A stretch of 64,000 nt of DNA from an uncultured Mediterranea sp. GTDB taxonomy: Bacteria; Bacteroidota; Bacteroidia; Bacteroidales; Bacteroidaceae. The stretch spans positions 1 to 64,000 of the forward strand of contig CALZEQ010000012.1 in assembly GCA_945641355.1 (NCBI GenBank), read 5' to 3'. Made by a program: the position numbers and the translations under genes. The notes below the pieces were generated by a model. The model was given only the letters and a program-made list of their open reading frames with translations. It did not search any database and was not told where the DNA came from. This document shows, in pieces, positions 35,621 through 44,834 of the stretch; positions within the stretch are counted from its first letter, which is position 1, and every line of letters begins with the position of its first letter.

Positions 35621-38569
35621 TTAAAATTTGACATTCAGACCAAAGGTAAATGAGCGTACACTGGGATATCTGTCACGTGTATCGTAGCCGGGGGTCAGAC
35701 CGCTGGTGCTGACTTCGGGGTCGATACCTTCGTAGCCCGTGAAGGTGAAGGCATTCAGCACAGAGGCATACAGACGCAGGTATTTCACATAGCGACCCAA
35801 CTTCGGGAAGGTATAGCCCAACGTGATGTTGTCAATCTTCCAATAGTCGCCGTCCTCCACATAGTAGCTGTTGAACTCGGGTTCCACCTGCTTGCTCAGT
35901 GTCGTCTTGCCGAACACCTTGCGGTTGACACTGCTGATGCGGTTCTCGTAACGGCTGTTCTTGGTGTTTTCGTAGTTCATGCGGGCACCGTTGATAATCT
36001 GGAAGCCGAAGGCACCACGCATCGTCACACTCAGGTCAAAGTTCTTGTATCTCAGGTTGTTGTTCCATCCGGCATACCATTTGGGCAGGCCGTTGCCTAT
36101 CACGTGTTTGTCTTCGGGCGCATGACCGAAGTCCTTGTAGTTCACCCGCTCGCCGTTACGGTCTTCATAGATCCAGTATCCTTCGTCATCCACATCAACC
36201 ACTTTGAAGCCGTAGAAGTTTCCGATGGGTTCGCCCTCTTGTACGCGGTGCGAACCGTCTACCTGGCCGGAATACTCAACCGAACCGGTGTTGAAGTAGT
36301 CGTAATCAGACTTGAACACGCTGCCCGACAGGCTTTCCAGCTTGTTGGAGTTGACACTCCAGGTCACCGTAGTACCCCACTCCCAGTTCTTGTTGCGGAC
36401 AGGCACTGCAGATACCAGGAACTCAAAACCCTTGTTGCGCATCGTACCGCCGTTGGCTTTCGTAGTGTTTACCAAGTTGGGAGGCGTAGGTACGGCATAG
36501 TCGTAGAGCAGACCGTCTACCTTGCGGTCGTAGTAATCAACGGTACCCGAGAGGCGACCGCCCAATGAAGACCAGTCCAAACCGATATTGGTCTCTTTCT
36601 TCTCCTCCCAACGCAGGTCGGGGTTGGGGTTGGATGCCGGGACAATCGTCTGTACCCATTGGCCGTTCACGTATGCATACTTGTCGTATTTCAGCATGGC
36701 TACACCGAGGAAGGCCTCGCTGGGCTGCGAACCTGTCACACCATAGCCCACTCTCAGTTTCAGATCATCAAACACCTTCTGGTTCTGCATGAATTTCTCG
36801 CCCGTGATTCTCCAGCCCAACGAGATGGAGGGGAACAGACCCCACTCGTTGTCGGTGCCCCACAGCTGGCTGGCACCTTCGTAACGCAGGCTGGCCATCA
36901 ACAAGTATTTGTCGTCAAACGAGTAGGTGGCACGGCCGAAGAAACCAATCAGGTTGGAAGCTGTCTTGCCTGAGCCGACCCCTGCCTTACCATCCTTCAA
37001 GGCCGAACCGATGCCGATGTTGTGCCATCCGCCGAAGTAGTCGTCCTGGAAGCCGTAGTTGCTTACCGAAATGCTTTCGTAGTCGGTCTCCACGTAGCTA
37101 TAGCCACCCAATACGCTGAAGTTGTGCTCGTTGATTTTCTTTTTGTACTGAGCGGTCAGCTCCAGCAGCTTCTCCATGCGGGTCCATGCGTTGACCGATG
37201 ACCAGCCGGTGAATCCGTCGCGTGTGGCGGAGATGTGGTTCATGGTCTCCTCGTAGCCGTTGTTCATGTTCTGACGGGCGTACGAGCCTACGGCTGTCAG
37301 CGTCAGGTCCTCGATGGGGTTGTACACGATGTTGGTGTTGAAGCGGAGTTCGTTGCGCTTCACATTACCGCTGCACTCTTCGAGCAATGCCACGGGGTTT
37401 TCGTATTCAAACTTGCTCAGGTTCTCGTACCAGCTGCCGTCCTCGTTGCGGACGGGGTCGGTCGGGTTGCGTCGGGTAGCCTGGCTGTAGGCACCACCAC
37501 GGAAGCTGCCCCCACTGGAGGTGGATTCGTATTGTCCCTGCTTGCCGAACAGACCCAGCTTGATGCGCAGCTTGTTGTCGAACATGCGGTGAGTCACCTC
37601 GATACGTCCTTGGAACGATTCGAAGTCCGACTTCAGCATGATGCCCTGCCGGTTGGCATAGTTCAGGTTGGCAATGTAGTTGGTCTGGCTATTGCCGCCC
37701 TGAAACGATACATTGTGTACGTGCGTCAACGGTGTGCGTGTAATCTCGTCCAGCCAGTCGGTGTCTGCACCGTGGTCCTGCTCCGGATAGAGAGCGCGGA
37801 ACTCGCTGGCTGTCAGCATATCCAACTTCTTGGAGATGGCCGATGTGCTGATGTAGCCGTTGTATTCCACCTGGTTGATGTCCGTCCCTTTGGCCTGCTT
37901 GGTCGTGATGAGAATCACACCGTTCGTGCCGCGTGTACCGTAGATGGCCGCTGCCGAACCGTCCTTCAGCACATCCACGCTCTCTACATCTTCAGGAGCT
38001 ACCGTGCTCAGGTCGCCCGGGATTCCGTCAATCAGCACCAAGGGGTCTGTGTTGGCACCACCGATGGTGTTCGTACCACGCAGTTTGATTTGCGTTCCAC
38101 CTGTGGGGTCACCGCTGGGGTTGGTAATGGCCAGACCGGCCACCTTACCCTGAATCAGCTGGCCGACATCCTTCACGGCACCTTTCACAAAGTTGTCACT
38201 CTTCACGCTGGCCACCGAGCTGGTCACATCGCCCTTGCGCTGCGTACCATAACCGATTACCACCACTTCGTCCAAGGCTTGGGTATCTTCCTTCAGTACC
38301 ACGGTCAGTGCCTTCTTGCCGGCAGTCTCTACCTCTTGGGTCATGTAGCCGATGTACGAAATCACCAGCACGCTTTTCTGCGGAGCGTCCAGCGAAAAGT
38401 TACCGTCGATGTCAGTGATTGTTCCCAGCGTAGTGTTGCCTTTCACCACCACACTGGCGCCTATGATAGGCTCTCCTGTAGAATCCTTCACCTTTCCCGT
38501 CACCTTCTGTTGGGCAAAGGCGGTCAACGAAATGCTTACCAACGTAAGCAACCAAAACAAATGTTTCAT
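35621..38569 (-). CDS. SusC/RagA family TonB-dependent transporter
   Basis: A 982-residue outer-membrane beta-barrel importer for oligosaccharides. Signal peptide (1-20), carboxypeptidase-regulatory-like beta domain (VTGKVKDSTGEPIIGASV to about residue 95), TonB box region (DEVVVIGYGTQRKGDVTSSV), plug domain (IRGTNTIGG-like block, LVLIDGIPGDLSTVAPEDVES in part) and the barrel ending in FTFGLNVKF. It is intact and complete. The gene is downstream of the propeller/AraC regulator; the gap holds a candidate -7 element and operator repeats. Confidence 0.96.
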   Translation of the reverse strand: MKHLFWLLTLVSISLTAFAQQKVTGKVKDSTGEPIIGASVVVKGNTTLGTITDIDGNFSLDAPQKSVLVISYIGYMTQEVETAGKKALTVVLKEDTQALDEVVVIGYGTQRKGDVTSSVASVKSDNFVKGAVKDVGQLIQGKVAGLAITNPSGDPTGGTQIKLRGTNTIGGANTDPLVLIDGIPGDLSTVAPEDVESVDVLKDGSAAAIYGTRGTNGVILITTKQAKGTDINQVEYNGYISTSAISKKLDMLTASEFRALYPEQDHGADTDWLDEITRTPLTHVHNVSFQGGNSQTNYIANLNYANRQGIMLKSDFESFQGRIEVTHRMFDNKLRIKLGLFGKQGQYESTSSGGSFRGGAYSQATRRNPTDPVRNEDGSWYENLSKFEYENPVALLEECSGNVKRNELRFNTNIVYNPIEDLTLTAVGSYARQNMNNGYEETMNHISATRDGFTGWSSVNAWTRMEKLLELTAQYKKKINEHNFSVLGGYSYVETDYESISVSNYGFQDDYFGGWHNIGIGSALKDGKAGVGSGKTASNLIGFFGRATYSFDDKYLLMASLRYEGASQLWGTDNEWGLFPSISLGWRITGEKFMQNQKVFDDLKLRVGYGVTGSQPSEAFLGVAMLKYDKYAYVNGQWVQTIVPASNPNPDLRWEEKKETNIGLDWSSLGGRLSGTVDYYDRKVDGLLYDYAVPTPPNLVNTTKANGGTMRNKGFEFLVSAVPVRNKNWEWGTTVTWSVNSNKLESLSGSVFKSDYDYFNTGSVEYSGQVDGSHRVQEGEPIGNFYGFKVVDVDDEGYWIYEDRNGERVNYKDFGHAPEDKHVIGNGLPKWYAGWNNNLRYKNFDLSVTMRGAFGFQIINGARMNYENTKNSRYENRISSVNRKVFGKTTLSKQVEPEFNSYYVEDGDYWKIDNITLGYTFPKLGRYVKYLRLYASVLNAFTFTGYEGIDPEVSTSGLTPGYDTRDRYPSVRSFTFGLNVKF

Positions 38570-38645
38570 CAGTTGATAAAATTAAAGTTAAACATCAGTT
38601 CCCTGAGTCAGTAGGGCTGGTATGCCCTCCCTGCAAAGATCGCCT

Positions 38646-38653
38646 CAAAAGTA
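38646..38653 (-). promoter_or_regulatory. Candidate susC -7 element
   Basis: Minus-strand TACTTTTG, full match to TAnnTTTG, giving a leader of about 70 nt. No TTTG -33 box, which fits a promoter that depends on an activator. A second near-match, GATCTTTG, lies at 38634-38641. Confidence 0.5.
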
Positions 38654-38728
38654 AAGGTTGCCATGGAAGGTGAGAGGACGGGTTTCAGGCAAACAGGGGC
38701 TACAAATGCTCCTGATGGCGGTTTGACG

Positions 38729-38762
38729 AATTTGTACCCCTAAGTTGGAACAATTCGTACCC
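38729..38762 (-). promoter_or_regulatory. Direct-repeat operator candidate upstream of susC
   Basis: On the minus strand GGGTACGAATT (38752-38762) and GGGTACAAATT (38729-38739), 10 of 11 bases identical, start 23 bp apart. Direct repeats about two helical turns apart are the usual binding pattern of AraC-type activators. The AraC-type regulator gene ends 127 bp away. The rest of the 38570-38888 gap holds GC-rich small hairpins around CCTGCC..GGCAGG (38781-38795). Confidence 0.5.
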
Positions 38763-38888
38763 TCGGCAGGTTATACGTCTCCTGCCCTCGGCAGGGGGAA
38801 GGAGGACGCATCCGCCTTCCCGAAGCTGCAGCAGAGGGAATGCAGGGAGTGGCTTTCAGCTGGCAGGGCAGGAGGAAGAAGAGGGCAT

Positions 38889-41726
38889 TCAGGAGGGATT
38901 TCCTTCCGATTGCCTTTTCTGGAATTCGCTGGGAGTCTCGCCAAACTCCTCTTTGAAACAAGATGTAAAATATTTTCTGTTTAGATAGCCCAACGTAGCA
39001 GCTACTTCCGTCACGCTGCGCTGGGGATTTTGCAGCATCCTGCGGGCATGTTTCATCTTGATGTGGCGGATGAAGTCGAGCGGTGTGTGGCCGGTAATGA
39101 CCTTCAGCTTGCGGGTCAGTGTAGAGCGCGACATGTTCATGGCATCTGCCAATGCAGCTACGTCGAAGTTGGGTTCGGTCAGGTTCGCCTCCACCGCCTT
39201 TACCGCCTTCTCCATCAGCAGTTCGTCCAGCTGTTCGAACTCCGGCTCGGGCAGGTTGACTTTGCTGTCCAGATAGGTGCGCATCTTCATCATCTCCCGG
39301 CTGTCCTCCCATAGCTCGTTGTTTTTACGTTCCATCCGCTTCATGTACAGATAGAGCAGGTAGTACACGCAGCCCAATGCCAGCACGATGTAGCACAGGT
39401 AGGCCCACCACGTCTCATAGAAAGCGGGTAGCCTGCGAATGGTCAGCTCTGTCACCTCGCTGCTCCACAGGCCGTTTTCGTCTGTTGCCTTTACGCGGAA
39501 GCGATAGGTCCCCTTGGACAGGTGGTTGTAGAAGGCCCGGTTTCTTCCTGTTTTGGTGTATATCCACTCGTGGTCTATACCCTCCAGCTGATAAGCGTAG
39601 CGTATCTTCTGTGCCTCACGATGGTTCAGCGAGGAGAACTCGATAACCAGGTTACGGTCGTCGGGCTGCAGGCGGATGCCTTGGCGGATGTCGCATCCTT
39701 CTTGTCCGCCAAATAGTAGCGACCGCCCCATCACAGTCACGTTGGTAATCACGGTCCGCACCTGCTGCGCTTCGCTCTCTAAGTGGTTGGAAGGGGTGAA
39801 GGCGCAGATGCCGGGTATCCCTCCGAAGTAGAGCCTGCCATCGGCTCCCATGCAGAGTGAGGTCGGTATCAGTCGCCACAGTGCCAGCCCCTCGTGGCCG
39901 GTTTCATAGGTACGGAAGGAGTTGTTACGTGGATTGAACTCGATGATCCGCTGGTTCGTATCTATCCAGAGGTGATTGAACATGTCGCACATCACTCTGT
40001 TCACCCGGTTGCCCTGTAGTCCGCACCGCTGCGTATAGTCCGTCAGCTCCTCCGTATGGGGGTCGAAGAGGTAGATGCTTCCCCCTTCCGTGCCCATCCA
40101 GAGCAGTCCGTCGCTGGTCTGCGACAGGGTAGAGAAGTCTGGGCTGAAGGGATAATGCCTACCCGCGCCTTCAACCGGGAAGCGGTACAGCCCCTTGTCG
40201 GTGGTGCTTACCCACACACCGCCCTGCTTGATGGGTTGGATGTCCGATACGAAACCCAGGCTGTCCGACACCGTTTGCATTGTCCTCTTCTTTATGTCGT
40301 AGCGGTACAGGCCTCGGGTGGTGCCTATCCAGAGGCGTTGCTGCACGTCCTCACACACCTTGCAGATGTAGTCGGCGGCGGTCAGTTTTCCACCCAGCTG
40401 CACCTCGTCGACCAGCTTCATCTCCATGCCGTTCCGGTTCAGCCTATAAACGATGGAACTCCGTTCGGGTGCCACCCATACCCCGCCTTGCAGTGAAGTG
40501 GCAGCCATCTCCTTCACCGGGTTCAGCCACAGTCCGTCGGTCTCCTTGCAGTCGGTGTAGCAACGCTCGCGGTTGTTGATACGGTCGTACAAGAAGACTC
40601 CCGTACGCTCTTGCGACACCCACATCACGCCGTCGCCTGCATCGCACAGAGCCATCACGGCCGTGCGTCCGTTTACCCGTCGGGCGATGGACTCCATGGG
40701 ATAGTGCTGCGATGCGTTTTCCTGAAACTGAATGATAAAGCTGGGACGGTCGAAGGCACTTACCCACAGATTGCCCTGCCGGTCCTTGATGACCTCGTTC
40801 AGCATCTGGTTGTCCGTAGGTACCACCTCCGGCAGGGCAATCTGCTGCAGCATACCCTCCTCCGTCTTTCGATAGACCACCAGCGTATGGCCCATCGTAG
40901 CCCACAGGTAGCCGTACGTGCTGTCTTGTGTCAGGTGTAGTATAGTACCCTCTTCCTTCCCCTCGGCATCTACGGGCATGGGCTGATAGAGGTACATGCT
41001 GTCTTCGGCCGCGTGGGGGTCGAATCGTACGATGCCGTCGCCCCAGGTGCCTACCCAGAAGTAGTCGTCGCTGATGTCCTGTTTCAGCTGGGTTGGGGTG
41101 CCTCTCCGCAATCCCCGTATGGGGTAGGGAGTCAGCCTGTCCTTCTGCCTGTCCCATGCATACAGGCATCCATGTTCGGCGGTCAGTATCACCTCACCCT
41201 GCCTTCCTTCGCAGAGGTCGTTCATGCGAGTGGGGCGGCCTTGGGTATCCTTCATCTCGTACGTCCCAGCCAAGGTCTCGTCCTTCCTGTAGCGCAGCAG
41301 CACGTCGTGCAGCCCCACCCATACAGAGCCGTCCGAGGTGCTCTTTATGGAAAACACCATCTGGCCTTGCCGCTTCCCGTTGTCTAACGGATGTACCTGA
41401 TAGGTCCGCTTGTCCAGCACGTAGGCTCCCTTGTCGGTGCCAAACCAGATTTTACCATCTTCGTCCTCGGTGATACATCCTATCAGATTGTTCTCCAGCA
41501 AATCAGGTGTATGGAAGTCCGAGCGGAACACCTGCACCCGATAGCCGTCGTCACGGCACAGCCCTTCCACCGTGCCGTACCACATATAGCCTTCCGAGTC
41601 CTGAAATACCCGATGGATGGCGTTGACCGGTAGTTGGGATAACGTAGGGATTACGTTGGTGGAGATGCGTTGTGCATGGAGTGCCTCCGTCAGCAGCAGT
41701 ATGATAAGGAATAGCAGTTGTCTCAT
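38889..41726 (-). CDS. Membrane-bound propeller-sensor AraC regulator without kinase or receiver
   Basis: A 945-residue protein. A signal peptide (MRQLLFLIILLLTEALHA) is followed by a periplasmic two-component-regulator propeller of repeated WxGT blades (WYGTVEGL, WFGTDKGA, WVGTWGDG and others, to about residue 640). Next come a Y_Y_Y immunoglobulin-like domain (IEFSSLNHREAQKIRYAYQ in part, about 680-760), one membrane segment (about 770-795), and a short linker directly into a C-terminal AraC HTH (about 840-935, DAMNMSRSTLTRKLK and VAATLGYLNRKYFTSCFKEEFGETP, quoted in part). The HisKA, HATPase and receiver domains of a normal HTCS are absent. It probably senses the imported oligosaccharide and activates susC. 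Confidence 0.9.
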   Translation of the reverse strand: MRQLLFLIILLLTEALHAQRISTNVIPTLSQLPVNAIHRVFQDSEGYMWYGTVEGLCRDDGYRVQVFRSDFHTPDLLENNLIGCITEDEDGKIWFGTDKGAYVLDKRTYQVHPLDNGKRQGQMVFSIKSTSDGSVWVGLHDVLLRYRKDETLAGTYEMKDTQGRPTRMNDLCEGRQGEVILTAEHGCLYAWDRQKDRLTPYPIRGLRRGTPTQLKQDISDDYFWVGTWGDGIVRFDPHAAEDSMYLYQPMPVDAEGKEEGTILHLTQDSTYGYLWATMGHTLVVYRKTEEGMLQQIALPEVVPTDNQMLNEVIKDRQGNLWVSAFDRPSFIIQFQENASQHYPMESIARRVNGRTAVMALCDAGDGVMWVSQERTGVFLYDRINNRERCYTDCKETDGLWLNPVKEMAATSLQGGVWVAPERSSIVYRLNRNGMEMKLVDEVQLGGKLTAADYICKVCEDVQQRLWIGTTRGLYRYDIKKRTMQTVSDSLGFVSDIQPIKQGGVWVSTTDKGLYRFPVEGAGRHYPFSPDFSTLSQTSDGLLWMGTEGGSIYLFDPHTEELTDYTQRCGLQGNRVNRVMCDMFNHLWIDTNQRIIEFNPRNNSFRTYETGHEGLALWRLIPTSLCMGADGRLYFGGIPGICAFTPSNHLESEAQQVRTVITNVTVMGRSLLFGGQEGCDIRQGIRLQPDDRNLVIEFSSLNHREAQKIRYAYQLEGIDHEWIYTKTGRNRAFYNHLSKGTYRFRVKATDENGLWSSEVTELTIRRLPAFYETWWAYLCYIVLALGCVYYLLYLYMKRMERKNNELWEDSREMMKMRTYLDSKVNLPEPEFEQLDELLMEKAVKAVEANLTEPNFDVAALADAMNMSRSTLTRKLKVITGHTPLDFIRHIKMKHARRMLQNPQRSVTEVAATLGYLNRKYFTSCFKEEFGETPSEFQKRQSEGNPS

Positions 41727-41823
41727 AAGTATATATTAATTGGGTATAGACATCTACAGCTGAATGAAATATCCTCTCTTTCTGGAAAACGATATCTGAT
41801 GCATGCTGCCTGTGTTCACTTCG

Positions 41824-41854
41824 CAAATATAATACAATTTGCTCGTTAAGCAAT
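41824..41854 (-). promoter_or_regulatory. Promoter of the propeller/AraC regulator
   Basis: Minus-strand ATTG (41851-41854), 19 bp spacer, TATATTTG (41824-41831). One mismatch to the -33 box, none to the -7 box. Confidence 0.6.
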
Positions 41855-41883
41855 CGAATCCGTTTTTTTTCGTCCAATCTGAG

Positions 41884-42500
41884 TTAACCGGTAGACTTCC
41901 CCATATTTTCCCGGTGGCTGATTTCCATCCCCTTCACCTTCTTGAGGAACTCTTCCGTCTCAGCCAGTGTGAAGGATGAGAGATAGATTGCGCGGCTGAC
42001 CCTGCCGTAGAGTCCTCCTTTGTCGCCAATGACGTGCGACATCATCCACGTCGTGGCCGAACCGCATACGATGATTTTCATGTTGCTGACGGTCGATGCC
42101 CAGTCGTTCCAGAAGAAGCTAAAGGCAGGCAGGAAGTTGCTCTTGCGGGTATCCATCCAGAGGAGTTCGTCGAGGAAGATGACGATTCGCTCCCGCTGTA
42201 GCGTCTCCAGATAGCTGCGGAGTCGGTCGAAGGCATCATACCAGTCTTTCAGTCTTAGTATCTTGCTGCCCGAATAGCGTTCGAGATTTTTCCTGAACTG
42301 TTCGAGCAGTACCGCACGACTCACGTCGTAAAGTCCAGTGAAGGCGAATGCGAATTCGTCGTTGAACATGCTTCTCACAAGGAAAGTCTTCCTACTCGCC
42401 GTCTGCCATAGACAGCAATAAGTTCCGCCTTACCGCTGTTGCAGTAGTCGTTAATCAGCTTCTGCTCGTATCTCCTACCTATGATGCAATTGCCTTTCAT
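41884..42500 (-). pseudogene. Broken AAA-type ATPase (DUF234/archaeal-type ATPase family)
   Basis: From an ATG at 42500 the minus strand encodes MKGNCIIGRRYEQKLI and continues to the Walker A region AVYGRRRVG, where one base is missing (the DNA reads gtaggaagactttcc; GKTF needs an extra A). The frame then passes to VRSMFNDEFAFAFTGLYDV and on through Walker B-like IVIFLDELLWMD and a sensor segment IIVCGSATTWMM. It stops at 41884 after about 200 residues, although relatives run to 350-450. So there is a frameshift in the nucleotide-binding loop plus a missing C-terminal half. These ATPases are often mobile, toxin-like or orphan accessory genes. Confidence 0.8.
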
Positions 42501-42574
42501 CGCTGGAAAATGTTATTCGTTTCAAATACCGTTATAAATATAGGGAAAATAGCAACACGAAGTGGCTTATTGTC

Positions 42575-42662
42575 GTTCCTTAACTATGCTTTTTATGGTA
42601 CTTAAGGAACGGGTATACGTTATTGCTATTCCTTAACTAGGTAATTTGTGGTGGTTAAGAAA
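42575..42662. repeat. Pair of adjacent palindromes (TTCCTTAA family)
   Basis: GTTCCTTAA (42575-42583) is mirrored perfectly by TTAAGGAAC (42602-42610). Just after it TTCCTTAAC (42629-42637) is mirrored by GTTAAGAAA (42654-42662) with one mismatch. Both hairpins have loops of 16-18 bases and share the same half-site. They lie in the 246-bp gap upstream of the broken ATPase, which otherwise shows nothing. Confidence 0.55.
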
Positions 42663-42746
42663 CGGTTATCGCTGTTTTTTTCATGATGCTTGACTATCTC
42701 TATGGAACAGCTGAACATACAATGGATGGCATGATACAGATTTACT

Positions 42747-43514
42747 TCACACGTAATTAATCTGATGCATGTATGCTTTCCGTACCTCCGGTGGGAACTT
42801 CTCAATGGCGTAGCGTAGCATGGTGCGGGGCATGGTGGAAGCATGTTGCTGCAGGAAGGCATGCAGTACACTGGTCTCTTTCTTACCCACTTCGCGCAAC
42901 ATCCATCCCAAAGCTTTCTGCATCAAGTCGTGTAGCGGAGGGATCTGCCCCGGTGACGAAGGACGGCGGCTACGTGGCTGGGTATGCGAGAGGAAGTATT
43001 CGGTCAAGCGCAGGGTGTCGGTAAAGTCGTGCTGCCGGATGAATGTGAGCGTGGAGACTACGGCGATGCGTCCCTCCCATAGTTGCGGGCCTGTGGCCAG
43101 CCGGTAGAGGTCGTCACGCGCTTTGTCCCTTAGCCATCCGCCTACTATTTGGGGGGCAGAGAGGTCTACCAAGTCCCAGTTGTTGATGCGCTCGGTATGG
43201 CTGAGGTAGAAACGGTAGATGGATTCCTGCTCCCGAGCATCGGCTTTGCAGAACCGGCCGACCAACAGTAGCAGGGCACAGAGGCGACACTCGTGCCACG
43301 GACTTTGTATCAGTTGGGAGGCTACCGTCAGCAGGTGGGGATTCTGTAGATAGCTTCGGGCTACCTGCCGCACGCTGGGTACGGTGACTCCCAGAAAACG
43401 GTCACCCTCGCCATACTGTCCCACCCCTGTCTTGAAGAAACGGGGCAGCACTTCCTGCTTCACAGGGTCGGACAGCGTCTGCAGCTGATGCAGGATTTCA
43501 TTCGCGGTATTCAT
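42747..43514 (-). CDS. DNA alkylation repair protein, AlkD-like
   Basis: A 255-residue HEAT-like repeat protein of the AlkD family, glycosylases that remove positively charged alkylated bases without base flipping. Repeats of paired helices cover the full length; signature stretches are FFKTGVGQYGEGDRFLGVTVP, quoted in part, NNWDLVDLSAPQIVGGWL and KALGWMLREVGKKE. It starts 24 bp after the phosphatase gene and is last in the minus-strand run. Its link to carbohydrate genes is probably positional only. Confidence 0.9.
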   Translation of the reverse strand: MNTANEILHQLQTLSDPVKQEVLPRFFKTGVGQYGEGDRFLGVTVPSVRQVARSYLQNPHLLTVASQLIQSPWHECRLCALLLLVGRFCKADAREQESIYRFYLSHTERINNWDLVDLSAPQIVGGWLRDKARDDLYRLATGPQLWEGRIAVVSTLTFIRQHDFTDTLRLTEYFLSHTQPRSRRPSSPGQIPPLHDLMQKALGWMLREVGKKETSVLHAFLQQHASTMPRTMLRYAIEKFPPEVRKAYMHQINYV

Positions 43515-43538
43515 ACGATGCTTTCACTCTTGGTATGT

Positions 43539-44795
43539 TCATTGCTGACACGCTTTCTCCCAGAAGGCGCGGACATCCGTCCAGCGGTAGTAGGGACCCT
43601 GGACGTAGGGGATGGGCAGGGTGGCTTCGCGCTCGTTGAGCAGCAGCAGAACCCATACATCGCCCCCGCTGTGGCGGAAGAAGCGGATTTGCAGATTGGC
43701 GGACATGGGTGAGATGCGGTAGTCCTGCCATGCGAGATGGAACCGGTCGTAGTCGGCCTCCTGGGCGGCGCATCCCTCTACCTGCATCAGTGCCAGCAGG
43801 CGGATGAGGTGGGTATCGTGCCCGAAGCGCAGGTGTGCAGCTACCGTGCCGTCACACAGGGCCGCATCGGCATCGGACAGGATGTGGCGCAGCAGTGGGA
43901 TGGCCTGACGGGGCATCAGACCACCATTTTGCGGTGCGGCGGCGTTGCATACGTACATGCGTGCATTGACCGTGCGCCACAGACCCATCAGTTCGTTGGG
44001 CGTAAAGAGGTCGTAGAAACTAACTCCCTTCAGCTCGACGTTCTGCATGTCGGCAGCTATCCAATAGAGACCACGAACCAGTGCATCGGCCTGGGCCGGC
44101 GTGAAGCGGTCGGCGCACAGGAAGAGTGACGACAATAGACGCTGGGGACGGACCATGCGGCTCTCGAATGCACGCAGGGCGGTACGCCAGCTGGCTGTAT
44201 CGGCTGTGAAGGCCTCGGCCTGGGGCGAGGTGTGGGCAATGTACTCCATGTACTGGCCGTATGCACGGCGGCTGACGCGCAGACGGGGATTGAACTCCTT
44301 GATCCGCTCGGTGAAGTAACTCATGCTGATGGCACAGCGCAGCGAGGTGGATGAGCGGGCATCGATGACGGCACTGTCGGCAAACAGGGTGGGGCAGGAG
44401 GCAACCATACGGCCGGCAATGTCGCGCTGTTGCCGTTCGCCCAGCGGGGTGATGTTGCCGCTACGACCCCGTGCATCCTCCCACACCCGATGCAGGCGCT
44501 GACGTACATCCTGCCCCAACGCCGTGAGCTGACGGGCGGAGGCGAGCGAATCGAACAGCTGCACCACCTCCAGATAGCGGGAGTCATCGGTCATCCAACG
44601 GGAGCCGTGGCGACCGTAGTGGCTGATGTATACGGGTGTGAAACCCTCCGGCACAGGAGACGGAGCACACGAAGGGGCGGGATAGGCATAATAGATGCTG
44701 CCCAGCTGCTGGGGCGTGGGTGACAGCTGCTGTGCGCCGGCCGGCAGACACAGACAGAGGAGCGTGAGGGTGAACAAGCGTGCTTTGACAGACAT
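43539..44795 (-). CDS. Histidine acid phosphatase (MINPP/phytase-like)
   Basis: A 418-residue exported phosphatase. Signal peptide MSVKARLFTLTLLCLCLPAGAQ. The catalytic motif is Arg62-His63-Gly64 in YISHYGRHGSRW and the proton donor is in the FGHDTHLIRLL (HD) motif. Related Bacteroides enzymes are multiple inositol polyphosphate phosphatases, so inositol phosphates are the leading substrate, though sugar phosphates are possible. The gene lies 40 bp after GH28 and is part of the GH89-acetyltransferase-GH92-GH28 run, which is unusual company for a phytase. Confidence 0.88.
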   Translation of the reverse strand: MSVKARLFTLTLLCLCLPAGAQQLSPTPQQLGSIYYAYPAPSCAPSPVPEGFTPVYISHYGRHGSRWMTDDSRYLEVVQLFDSLASARQLTALGQDVRQRLHRVWEDARGRSGNITPLGERQQRDIAGRMVASCPTLFADSAVIDARSSTSLRCAISMSYFTERIKEFNPRLRVSRRAYGQYMEYIAHTSPQAEAFTADTASWRTALRAFESRMVRPQRLLSSLFLCADRFTPAQADALVRGLYWIAADMQNVELKGVSFYDLFTPNELMGLWRTVNARMYVCNAAAPQNGGLMPRQAIPLLRHILSDADAALCDGTVAAHLRFGHDTHLIRLLALMQVEGCAAQEADYDRFHLAWQDYRISPMSANLQIRFFRHSGGDVWVLLLLNEREATLPIPYVQGPYYRWTDVRAFWEKACQQ

Positions 44796-44834
44796 GGCTG
44801 ATGACAGTAATAGGGAGTTGGTGATACAATTTGG

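Noticed and set aside
37235..38614. Plus-strand frame of 459 codons opposite susC
   Set aside because: Antisense to an intact SusC; no signal peptide or domain is visible.
42747..43514. AlkD-like gene as a functional part of the glycan cluster
   Set aside because: Its short spacing suggests co-transcription only; DNA repair has no plain link to glycan breakdown.
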